Assembly (NCBI GenBank): GCA_024275165.1
Contig: JAJRZQ010000001.1
Coordinates: 1 to 35,120 of the forward strand
Reading direction: 5' to 3'
Origin: a bacterium
GTDB taxonomy: Bacteria > SAR324 > XYD2-FULL-50-16
DNA length: 35,120 bases
Made by a program: the position numbers and the translations under genes. How positions within the stretch are numbered: position 1 is the stretch's first letter; the number at the start of each line of letters is the position of its first letter. This document shows, piece after piece, positions 23,817 through 30,431 of this stretch. The notes under the pieces were generated by a model. That model searched no databases and was not told where the DNA came from. It saw only the letters and a list, made by a program, of their open reading frames with translations.

Positions 23817-24791
23817 CTACTTGACCCCCAAAGGGGAAAATTTTTGAACGCGGTGATTGCCAAAATCGACCACATAGATATTTCCCTTGGAATCAACCGC
23901 CATATCGGTTGGACGATCAAACTCCCCTGGGCCGGTTCCCTTTTTCCCCCACTCGACTTGAAACTCCCCCTCGGAGGTAAAAACCTGAATGCGATTATTA
24001 TAAAAATCAGCTACATAAATATGGCCTTTTGCGTCTGCGGCAATTGCGGTAGCGACATTAAAGGCCCCTGGGGAGGCCCCCTTGAGCCCAACGCCAAACC
24101 CCCTCCCCCATTTGCGCACAAATCCGCCCTGGGGGGTAAACTTTTGGACGCGGTGATTATAGGCGTCGGCAACATAAAGAAAGCCCTGAGGCCCAACCGC
24201 CACATCGGTGGGGTAATTGAAGCGCCCGCCAAAAATCCGGCCTTTTTTTCCAATGGGGGGCAAGGGAGTCAAGTCCGCGCTAAAGACTTGAATTCTATGA
24301 TTGTAAAAATCAGCGACAAAAACCTGGCCTTGCCTGTTTACCGCGACTCCCCCAGGGGCGTCCATTTGCCCGATTTTTGTGCCGTTGGTGCCCAGCAAGG
24401 CGACAAACCGCCCGTCAGGCTCAAAAATCTGCACCCGATCATTGCCGTATTCGGCAACATAAAGCTTGCCATCTGGGGCAACGGTTAAATGCATGGGGCG
24501 ATCCAATTCACCCTTGGCCTTTCCCGGTTTCCCCCAACTCGATATAAACTTCCCCTTGGTGGTGAATTTTTGAATTCTTTGGTTTTCCGTGTCGCTGATA
24601 TAGATCCGGTCCTCTGCGTCCAGGGCAATGCCCAGGGGGCGGTTAAACTGCCCCGGCGCGGCCCCCAACCCCCCCCATTGGGCCATAAATCGAGGGGCTG
24701 TGAATTCTTGAGCCTGAAGGCTTTGAACCATAAATAAAAAGAGCAGTAACAATAAAGCAAAGGAATAGGTGATAGAGGATCGTTGTTTCAT
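23817..24791 (-). CDS. Exported NHL-repeat beta-propeller protein
   Basis: 324 residues with a signal peptide (MKQRSSITYS, hydrophobic core, cleavage after SLQA). The mature protein is about six NHL repeats of 45-50 residues, each with a pattern like QFNRPLGIALDAEDRIYISDTENQRIQKF; the last strand RPTDMAVDSKGNIYVVDFGNHRVQKF closes the propeller. NHL propellers bind proteins or small ligands; in this family some are extracellular sensors or scaffolds. It is the third gene of an operon behind an HMA metal-binding protein and an outer-membrane barrel (11-base gap). It is predicted periplasmic or secreted; the ligand is unknown. Confidence 0.9.
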   Translation of the reverse strand: MKQRSSITYSFALLLLLFLFMVQSLQAQEFTAPRFMAQWGGLGAAPGQFNRPLGIALDAEDRIYISDTENQRIQKFTTKGKFISSWGKPGKAKGELDRPMHLTVAPDGKLYVAEYGNDRVQIFEPDGRFVALLGTNGTKIGQMDAPGGVAVNRQGQVFVADFYNHRIQVFSADLTPLPPIGKKGRIFGGRFNYPTDVAVGPQGFLYVADAYNHRVQKFTPQGGFVRKWGRGFGVGLKGASPGAFNVATAIAADAKGHIYVADFYNNRIQVFTSEGEFQVEWGKKGTGPGEFDRPTDMAVDSKGNIYVVDFGNHRVQKFSPLGVK

Positions 24792-24802
24792 TTTGTTGGA
24801 GC

Positions 24803-25624
24803 CTAAAGGTGGCGCTCTATTCCCAGAGCGATTTTATATTTTTCTGTGTCTTGACTTCCATTGAGGGCTTGCCGAACCGGAAAGGCGACCCCCCCAACGA
24901 TCATCCAGTTTTGATAGGACAATAAAAATGAAGGCCCCAAAGAAGCGGTATGGCCTCCGGTATTTTGGAGGCTGCTGCCATTGAGTCGGCTCTGGGCTTG
25001 CTGCTTGCCGGAAAGCTCTAAAAGCAGGACTAAATCAGGTTCCCAGTACTCGGTTTGCCAGGGGCGAAAGCCAAAGGAGGCCCCATATAACCAAGCGTCC
25101 CCCTGTTGTAGGTTTTTGTTGTTGGTTCCATTTTTACGATAACGCAAATCCGTAAAATAATACAAGGTACGGGACTCCCGACCTACCGTAATCCCAGCGA
25201 GATAATCCCTAGAGCCACTTCCTGTACTCTGGTCCCCGGTGGGCAGTTTAACCGCCGCCAGTAAAGCCACTTGGTCTTGCCTTCCTTCCGGGTAATCTTT
25301 TCTGTAAAAACGCCATTTGGTTTTTAGGGTCAGGTCTCCTAAACCGGAAACCTGTTGCTCCCCTTCCACTTTTTGCTTTTGCGGAACCTCCGCCGTCACG
25401 CTCCAATCAGCGGTCAAACCATAGGACAGGTCGTAGTTTAGGGTTTGCTCCTTTCCCTTTACTGTTTGTTCCTTTTCATATTCTGCGCCGATCCCAATCC
25501 CATCTTTATAGATGGTATGCGGGCCGATGCCAAAAATCGGTTCATGGGCTTGGGAGACTTCGGGGGCACTCAAAAGCAATAAACTTGCCGGCAACAGCAA
25601 GCTTGTTTTCCATTTTTGATTCAT
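24803..25624 (-). CDS. Outer-membrane beta-barrel protein, transporter-like
   Basis: 273 residues with a signal peptide (MNQKWKTSLLLPASLLLLS, cleavage after SQA). The mature part starts HEPIFGIGPHTIYKDGIGIGAEYEKE and continues as alternating amphipathic strands (TADWSVTAEVPQKQKV; GDLTLKTKWRFYRKD; VALLAAVKLPTGDQ), ending in a terminal strand YKIALGIERHL. This resembles outer-membrane barrels annotated as transporter or MetA-like proteins, often near metal-resistance genes. It lies 30 bases downstream of the HMA gene. The HEP start, with a His at the mature N-terminus, could bind metal, but that is a guess. Confidence 0.75.
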   Translation of the reverse strand: MNQKWKTSLLLPASLLLLSAPEVSQAHEPIFGIGPHTIYKDGIGIGAEYEKEQTVKGKEQTLNYDLSYGLTADWSVTAEVPQKQKVEGEQQVSGLGDLTLKTKWRFYRKDYPEGRQDQVALLAAVKLPTGDQSTGSGSRDYLAGITVGRESRTLYYFTDLRYRKNGTNNKNLQQGDAWLYGASFGFRPWQTEYWEPDLVLLLELSGKQQAQSRLNGSSLQNTGGHTASLGPSFLLSYQNWMIVGGVAFPVRQALNGSQDTEKYKIALGIERHL

Positions 25625-25654
25625 GAGGGGCTTCTTTTATAAGGATGGATTGGG

Positions 25655-25987
25655 TCATGGTTGGGGGAGAATAATCTCTCTGGCGGTAAAACCGCTGTCT
25701 TCAACCGCTTGTTGGATGGCCTCGACCTCAATTTTCGCTTCGGGGGCAAAGGTAACCAGGACTTCTCCTTCATTCATCTTGACATGAATGGCTTTGACGC
25801 CTTTTAAGACCTTCAACTTTTTTTCCACTCCATAGGCGCAAAAGGGGCAAGATAATCCATTGATTTTAACGATGACGATTTGATCTTGACCTTCCATCGC
25901 CGCCAGCGGGGCCTGCCCCGAACTCAAAACAAGCAATAGACTGAAGAAAAAGAGGAGGGATAATCTTTGCAAGGCTATTGGTTTCAT
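25655..25987 (-). CDS. Periplasmic HMA-domain (MerP-like) metal-binding protein
   Basis: 110 residues: signal peptide (MKPIALQRLSLLFFFSLLLV, cleavage near PLAA) then one heavy-metal-associated domain. The metal site is GLSCPFC with C47 and C50 in the CxxC motif; the rest (VEKKLKVLKGVKAIHVKMNEGEVLVTF...IQQAVEDSGFTA) matches HMA folds such as MerP, CopZ and ATPase N-termini. It is predicted to bind a soft metal ion (Hg, Cu, or Zn/Cd/Pb-like) in the periplasm. Start ATG with AGGAG about 5 bases upstream. First gene of the operon, 45 bases after the -10 of a MerR-type promoter. No metal ATPase or MerT is present. Confidence 0.88.
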   Translation of the reverse strand: MKPIALQRLSLLFFFSLLLVLSSGQAPLAAMEGQDQIVIVKINGLSCPFCAYGVEKKLKVLKGVKAIHVKMNEGEVLVTFAPEAKIEVEAIQQAVEDSGFTAREIILPQP

Positions 25988-26031
25988 ACTCGTCTCCTGG
26001 TTTCAATCGGGGTAAAAATAAGCTTGAATTC

Positions 26032-26063
26032 AGTCTACAATCTATACTTGGGTATAGAGTCAA
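26032..26063 (-). promoter_or_regulatory. MerR-family-type promoter/operator for the HMA-barrel-NHL operon
   Basis: On the minus strand TTGACT (-35, 26058-26063) and TAGACT (-10, 26032-26037) are separated by 20 bases. The spacer holds the perfect dyad CTATAC-CCAA-GTATAG (26042-26057). This is the layout of MerR-family promoters (merT, zntA, cadA, pbrA), where an over-long 19-20 bp spacer is untwisted by the metal-bound activator. The ATG is 45 bases downstream. No merR-like gene lies in the window, so the regulator must be elsewhere. Confidence 0.8.
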
Positions 26064-26173
26064 GGGTTGTTTTTTGTTTTTTTTCCCGGTCATTGAGCCG
26101 AGGTCGGCCTAGGGTCGATTTAACCAATAAAGCGAGGGAAGCGAGGAAGGGTTGGAATTGTTTTTTGGGGGGA

Positions 26174-26205
26174 CCAGCGCCCCCTGAGTAAGTAGGGGGC
26201 GCTGG
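26174..26205. repeat. Perfect 12-bp GC-rich hairpin in the 25988-26459 gap
   Basis: CCAGCGCCCCCT (26174-26185) pairs perfectly with AGGGGGCGCTGG (26194-26205) around an 8-base loop. No T run follows directly on either strand, so it is not a normal terminator. It lies between the MerR-type promoter and repeat copy A, upstream of the HMA operon. The rest of 26064-26256 shows a GAAGCGCTTC palindrome near 26222 and nothing else. Confidence 0.6.
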
Positions 26206-26256
26206 ATGGGGTTAGCGGATTGAAGCGCTTCACCGAGCTTGAGAGCGTTATTGATT

Positions 26257-26475
26257 CTGGGAAACTCTGAAAAACGCGGAGTTTCCCAGCAAGGCGAGGA
26301 TGCCTTGCCAAATCAAAAAGCGCGACTTCTTGATTCGCGTTGGGATTGTGAATTTCATTCCCCACCGAAAAGACGAAAAAACTCGACGCGCCCCCAGGGC
26401 TATAATCAGCCCGAAGGGCACGAGCCTACCGCTTGAACAAGCGGTAGGCAAGGAGTTTTTCAGAGGCTTCTATAG
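26257..26475. repeat. Dispersed structured repeat, copy A, with an inserted hairpin block
   Basis: Stem 1 CTGGGAAACTC/GAGTTTCCCAG (26257-26289, perfect 11 bp), stem 2 GCAAGGC/GCCTTGC (26289-26308), linker AAATCAA with stem 3 AATCAA/TTGATT (26311-26335), a CATTCCCCA segment, then GAAAAAACTC (26374-26383) facing GGAGTTTTTC (near the right end). Between the last two lies extra sequence including a perfect palindromic hairpin GCCTACCGCTTG/CAAGCGGTAGGC. The right end TTTTTCAGAGGCTTCTATAG is the inverse of the left motif CTCTGAAAAA and overlaps the 3' end of the next gene. It resembles a MITE or structured-RNA repeat; no coding capacity is evident. Confidence 0.75.
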
Positions 26476-27353
26476 TTCGCCACTGCGGTGAGGGCATCCT
26501 TGATGTCCCCCGGCGCGCTCATGATATTCATAAAGCTGTTCGAGCCCATCATCGAAAGTTCAGGAAAGTTGATGGCAATGCGGTAATCAGCAGGCAAGGC
26601 AATCACCTTGTTGCCGATGACGAGGATTTCGTAAGGCAGGTGCGCCGCGGATTTAAGAGGCTTAAAGTCGATCTCGCTCATGATAAAGGCGTCACTGCCC
26701 TCTTTTTTGCTCAAGGTCACCCCGAATAAAACCTGTTCAACCCCCTCAATGGGGAGTTGAAACACCTTGGAACACCCCCCTTTTTTAGCGGCCAGGCTGG
26801 CCTCGACAGCGGCGAGAGCCTCCGCGTGGCTGGGATAGCTTGCCAATTCGTCCACATCTTCAAAGTAAGGGCGACCAAACATGTAATGGTAGGTTCGCAA
26901 CTGCTTTGCGGTTAAGGCTTTTTCCACCCCGAATTCTTTGAGCTTGCCCAAGGCCTTGCCCAATTGGGCTGCCAGGGGGGCCAAATCGCCCTCTAAGTGG
27001 TAAGCGTACTGCATATAAACGGGGTTGGTATAGCTCACCTGAATTTGATCTCCGTCGGCAACCACGGCTACCCGCTGCACGGCCCCAAAGGCGCCCTGTT
27101 CAGATCGGGTGGTGATGGCGCGCAACTCTTTGGAAGAGACCACCAAGAGGTTGGTTCCCGCATAGGGGGTTACTTCCCCCACGATTTCGAATCCGTTGGC
27201 GGTTAAGGCTGTTTTGGCCTTTTGGGTGGCATTGGCTAAATTTCCTGGGTTGTGGCTCCCTAAAATAAAGGGCATATAGGTTTCATCCGCAGCGATGACG
27301 CTTGGAGTATGGAAAAACAAAACGAAAAAACAAAGCAAAAGGAATGGTTTCAT
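26460..27353 (-). CDS. Periplasmic protein of unknown function (possibly DUF302-like N-terminal half)
   Basis: 297 residues with a signal peptide (MKPFLLLCFFVLFFH, cleavage after SVIA). The N-terminal half (AKTALTANGFEIVGEVTPYAGTNLLVVSSKELR; AVQRVAVVADGDQIQVSYTNP) resembles DUF302-type alpha/beta proteins, though I am unsure of this. The C-terminal half has a conserved-looking YHYMFGRPYFEDVDELASY and a single Cys (GGCSKVF). The product is predicted soluble in the periplasm. Start ATG with AGAGG about 6 bases upstream. The last residues (Y-R-S-L-stop) are encoded by the end of repeat copy A, as in the reductase gene at 16399. Role unknown. Confidence 0.75.
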   Translation of the reverse strand: MKPFLLLCFFVLFFHTPSVIAADETYMPFILGSHNPGNLANATQKAKTALTANGFEIVGEVTPYAGTNLLVVSSKELRAITTRSEQGAFGAVQRVAVVADGDQIQVSYTNPVYMQYAYHLEGDLAPLAAQLGKALGKLKEFGVEKALTAKQLRTYHYMFGRPYFEDVDELASYPSHAEALAAVEASLAAKKGGCSKVFQLPIEGVEQVLFGVTLSKKEGSDAFIMSEIDFKPLKSAAHLPYEILVIGNKVIALPADYRIAINFPELSMMGSNSFMNIMSAPGDIKDALTAVANYRSL

Positions 27354-27417
27354 GCAAGCCTCTTTGAAGGATAGTAAGAACGCAGTACCCCCCCTGGGTA
27401 CGATGAAAGATCAATCC

Positions 27418-27446
27418 TTTCTAATATATGATTATACGAAAGTCAA
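27418..27446 (-). promoter_or_regulatory. Possible promoter for the periplasmic orphan gene
   Basis: On the minus strand TTGACT (27441-27446) and TAGAAA (27418-27423) are 17 bases apart, about 65 bases before the ATG at 27353. A TATAAT also occurs in the spacer but has no matching -35. Confidence 0.4.
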
Positions 27447-27463
27447 AATAATTGTATTTTTCA

Positions 27464-27500
27464 CTATAGGAAACTCTGAAAAATGCAGAGGTTCCTATAG
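27464..27500. repeat. Minimal copy D of the dispersed repeat: two ends back to back, in the 27354-27721 gap
   Basis: CTATAGGAAACTCTG (27464-27478) and CAGAGGTTCCTATAG (27486-27500) pair at 14 of 15 positions around AAAAATG. The arms match the left end and the right end (CTATAG included) of the larger copies, with no internal hairpins. It looks like a left and a right end joined after internal deletion. The remaining gap (27501-27721) shows no gene or clear signal. Confidence 0.7.
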
Positions 27501-27721
27501 CTTTTCCCCTCAATGCCGCAGCTAATTTTACTCGGGTCGAGCTGGCTTTTTTGGGTTGAATCGCCTTAGAGCATACAGAGACCTTGAACAGCTAGAACGC
27601 TAAAGCTTAAAGCGGACCAGAGCGTTTATGGATATAAGGTAAGCGTCTATACAAAGCTGGAATCATCGGCTAGGGTGAACTTATTTTTGATGCCCCTAAG
27701 ACCTTATTTTATCGGTTTAGA

Positions 27722-28792
27722 ATGACGAGCCTTTGGTTTGCCGGCTTTTTGTTGATTTTAGGTTTAGTTGTAGTTTCTTTTGGGGCAGATGCCTTGGTTC
27801 GCGGCGCGACCTCGATTGCCGCCGCCTTGGGGATCAGTCCTTTGGTCATCGGCCTGACCGTGGTTTCTTTTGGTACCAGCGCGCCCGAAGCGGCGGTGAG
27901 CGTCAGCTCGGTTTGGCAGGGCCAAGGCAGTTTGGCCCTGGGCAATGTGGTCGGCAGCAATATCTTCAACAGTCTGATGATTTTAGGGCTTGCCGCGGTC
28001 GTGAGTCCCTTGGTGGTTTCTCGTCAGGTGATTCGTAAAGAGGCCCCGATCATGCTTTTGGTCTCGGTTCTCATCCTCCCTATTTTAATGGATTCCTTTC
28101 TTTCTCGTTTGGAGGCGGCAGGGCTTTTTATGGGCCTGTTGATTTATACCGGTTGGGCCGTATACAGCGGGAAAAAAGCTCCCGCGCAAGAGGTGGAAGA
28201 GGTCGAGGTTCCCAAAGATAAGACCTGGCAAAGCTGGTCATGGCTCATCGGTGGGGCAATGTTGCTGGTTTTGGGTTCTAATTGGATGGTGGATGGCGCC
28301 GTGGAAATAGCCCGCTACTTAGGCTTAAGCGAGTTGGTGATCGGCTTGACCATTGTTTCGGTGGGGACTTCGCTCCCCGAATTGGCCACCTCCATCAGCG
28401 CGAGCATGAAAAAACAGCCGGACATCGCGGTGGGCAATGTGGTGGGGAGCAACCTCTTTAACCTCTTGGGGGTTTTAGGGGTGGCAGGGCTCGCCTCGAG
28501 TTCCGGAATTGAGATTTCCTTTGACGCGATTGCCTGGGATGTTGGTTTTGTGGTTTTCTCCGCCCTGATCTGCCTCCCCATTTTGCTGACGGGGATGGTG
28601 ATTTCTCGTCTCGAAGGAGTTTTATTCCTGGCGCTTTACGGGCTCTTTTTAATTCGTTTGTTTTTCGATGCCACCGGGAACCCGAGATTAGAGCAGTTTC
28701 AGTTTTTACTTCTCTACGGGATCGCGCCGGGGGTGTTGGTTGTGCTGGCGATTTCTGTGGGGCTGGAAAAAATGAGAGGGGCGCAGGGCTAG
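27722..28792 (+). CDS. Na+/Ca2+ antiporter family protein (YrbG-like)
   Basis: 356 residues with about ten membrane segments and the two inverted alpha-repeats of the CaCA superfamily: VVSFGTSAPEAAVSV with NVVGSNIFN in the first half, and IVSVGTSLPELATSI with NVVGSNLFN in the second. The paired acidic residues (APE, LPE) coordinate the exchanged ions. It is an inner-membrane cation antiporter; the transported ion (Ca2+, or another divalent ion) is inferred from the family. The hydrophilic loop near 140-165 is charged. Its end overlaps the end of fliA by four bases (convergent). Confidence 0.93.
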   Translation: MTSLWFAGFLLILGLVVVSFGADALVRGATSIAAALGISPLVIGLTVVSFGTSAPEAAVSVSSVWQGQGSLALGNVVGSNIFNSLMILGLAAVVSPLVVSRQVIRKEAPIMLLVSVLILPILMDSFLSRLEAAGLFMGLLIYTGWAVYSGKKAPAQEVEEVEVPKDKTWQSWSWLIGGAMLLVLGSNWMVDGAVEIARYLGLSELVIGLTIVSVGTSLPELATSISASMKKQPDIAVGNVVGSNLFNLLGVLGVAGLASSSGIEISFDAIAWDVGFVVFSALICLPILLTGMVISRLEGVLFLALYGLFLIRLFFDATGNPRLEQFQFLLLYGIAPGVLVVLAISVGLEKMRGAQG

Positions 28793-29535
28793 CTTTCGAT
28801 AAATTCTTTTAGGTAACTGCGCAGCATGGCGATTGCCTTGGTGCGGAGTTGGCTCACCCGGCTTTCGGTGAGGTCTAAGACAGCGCCGATTTCTTTTAGG
28901 TTTAAATCTTCATTGTAATAAAGAGCGAGTACCATTTTTTCTTTTTCCGGCAATTTTTCGATTGCCTCGGCTAAGAGTTCTTGCGCCTCTCCCCCTAAAA
29001 GTTCCGTAAAGGGGTCTTTATCTTCCGGCTTCGATAGGGTTTCGGTAAAATCCATCTCCCCTTCGTCTCCTCCGGCCTTGTGCCCTATGCCTTCAATGGA
29101 GAGCAAGGGAATGGGCTTGGCCTTTTCCAAAAACCCGGGGAGCTGTTTGGGGTTGATATCTAGTTCTTGAGCCAGGGCCTTGTCTGTGGGGTTGAAATTT
29201 CCCTGATTGCGGAGCTTGCCATAAGCCGTCTCGAGACGGTGCGCCGCTTCGCGAACGCTGCGGGGAATCCAGTCCTTGGCCCGTAAATCGTCGAGCATGG
29301 CCCCCCGCACCCGCAGTTCGGCAAAGGTTTTAAATAAAAATCCCTTGCTGGCGTCAAACTTATCCGCCGCTTCCAAAAGCCCCATCATTCCCGCTTGGAT
29401 CAGGTCGTCTCGATCAATCCCCACCGGCAACCGTGCGGCTAGGCGGTTGGCAATATGCTTGACGATGGGGGCGTATTCCAAGACAAGGGCTTCCTTCGTG
29501 TTGCTTTTTTGCTGTTTGGCGTAGGGGTTGTGCAT
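28789..29535 (-). CDS. fliA: Flagellar sigma factor FliA (sigma28)
   Basis: 248 residues with the group 3 sigma layout: region 2 (YAPIVKHIANRLAARLPVGIDRDDLIQAGMMGLLEAADKFD; TFAELRVRGAMLDDLRAKDWIPRSVR), region 3 (ELDINPKQLPGFLEKA) and region 4 (LPEKEKMVLALYYNEDLNLKEIGAVLDLTESRVSQL). An acidic insert near 155-185 (GGDEGEMDFTETLSKPEDKD) is longer than in enteric FliA. It directs RNA polymerase to late flagellar and chemotaxis genes. Last gene of flhF-flhG-fliA, 4 bases after flhG. Confidence 0.95.
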   Translation of the reverse strand: MHNPYAKQQKSNTKEALVLEYAPIVKHIANRLAARLPVGIDRDDLIQAGMMGLLEAADKFDASKGFLFKTFAELRVRGAMLDDLRAKDWIPRSVREAAHRLETAYGKLRNQGNFNPTDKALAQELDINPKQLPGFLEKAKPIPLLSIEGIGHKAGGDEGEMDFTETLSKPEDKDPFTELLGGEAQELLAEAIEKLPEKEKMVLALYYNEDLNLKEIGAVLDLTESRVSQLRTKAIAMLRSYLKEFIES

Positions 29536-29539
29536 GGTT

Positions 29540-30424
29540 TTACAGGCGTCGCTTAAATAAGCCTAAACGGGTAAAAAAGTTGGTTTCTTCCTGCTCCATG
29601 GATTGGCCGGGATTTTGTTCCAAATGTTTCGCCATTAGGGCAAAGGCCTTGGAGGTCGAAGAATTGGGTTGCAAGAGGCTCAAGGGGGTTTGAGCCCGTA
29701 CCGCTTTGGGGAAGTTTACATCTCTGGGGATAAATCCCATCATCATCAAATCCACGGGTAAAAACTGCTGAAACACGGCTTTCAGTTTTTCGTAAACCGC
29801 TTTTGCCTCTTTCATATTGCCCACCTGATTGACGATGAGGTTGAATTTTCTCACCTGATACTTGGTCGCCATGACCTTCATTAAAGCGTAGGCATCGGTT
29901 AAGGCCGTGGGTTCGGTGGTGGTGATCACGCAGATTTCATCTGCCGCGGCATTAAAGCGCAGCACCGTAGAGGCAATTCCCGCGCCCGTATCAATCAAAA
30001 TAAAATCATAGTTGTCTTGCAAGCTCGCTAATTGTTGCAGCATGTGCATTTGCTGTTCGCCAGAAAGCTCGGTCATTTCGCTCACGCCACTGCTGGCGGG
30101 CAAAATATGCACCCCAAGGGGGCCTTCGACCATGACTTCATGGATTTGCTTTTTGCCCAGCAACACATCTTCAACCGTGAATTGAGGGTTTAGGTTGAGC
30201 ATGATGTCGATATTGGCCAACCCTAAGTCCGCGTCAATCAACAATACTTTTTTACCCCGCTTGGCCAACTGCACGGAAAGGTTGACCACAATATTGGTTT
30301 TGCCCACTCCCCCCTTGCCACTGGTAAAGGAGAGCGCCCGCACTCTGCGCCCCTGAGGACGGTAGTCCTTTGGGCTGGCCTCGGGAAAGTGCTGGCGGAG
30401 GCTGTGCGCCTGATCGCGGATCAT
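29540..30424 (-). CDS. flhG: Flagellar number regulator FlhG/FleN (MinD-like ATPase)
   Basis: 294 residues. A short N-terminal region containing DQAHSLR (the activation helix known to stimulate FlhF) precedes a deviant Walker A SGKGGVGKTN (35-44), LLIDADLGLANID, and DFILIDTGAGI, the ParA/MinD family pattern. The C-terminus is amphipathic (SFFTRLGLFKRRL-like, NFFTRLGLFKRRL), suited to membrane binding. It limits flagellar number and antagonises FlhF at the cell pole. It lies 7 bases after flhF and 4 bases before fliA. Confidence 0.94.
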   Translation of the reverse strand: MIRDQAHSLRQHFPEASPKDYRPQGRRVRALSFTSGKGGVGKTNIVVNLSVQLAKRGKKVLLIDADLGLANIDIMLNLNPQFTVEDVLLGKKQIHEVMVEGPLGVHILPASSGVSEMTELSGEQQMHMLQQLASLQDNYDFILIDTGAGIASTVLRFNAAADEICVITTTEPTALTDAYALMKVMATKYQVRKFNLIVNQVGNMKEAKAVYEKLKAVFQQFLPVDLMMMGFIPRDVNFPKAVRAQTPLSLLQPNSSTSKAFALMAKHLEQNPGQSMEQEETNFFTRLGLFKRRL

Positions 30425-30431
30425 AGGTTCC

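Noticed and set aside
23844-24488. Plus-strand frame of 214 codons opposite the NHL gene
   Set aside because: It mirrors the repeated NHL codons on the other strand and has no start signal or family pattern.
26248-26451. Small minus-strand reading frame inside repeat copy A sharing the peptide GNS-x-FFRVS with a frame in copy C (16095-16283)
   Set aside because: The likeness comes from the shared repeat DNA. The equivalent frame in copy B has a stop, stems change in a way that keeps pairing rather than protein, and no ribosome site is present.
16172-27500. CRISPR array
   Set aside because: The repeats are dispersed over 11 kb, carry inverted ends and internal hairpins, and are not separated by regular spacers; no cas genes are seen.
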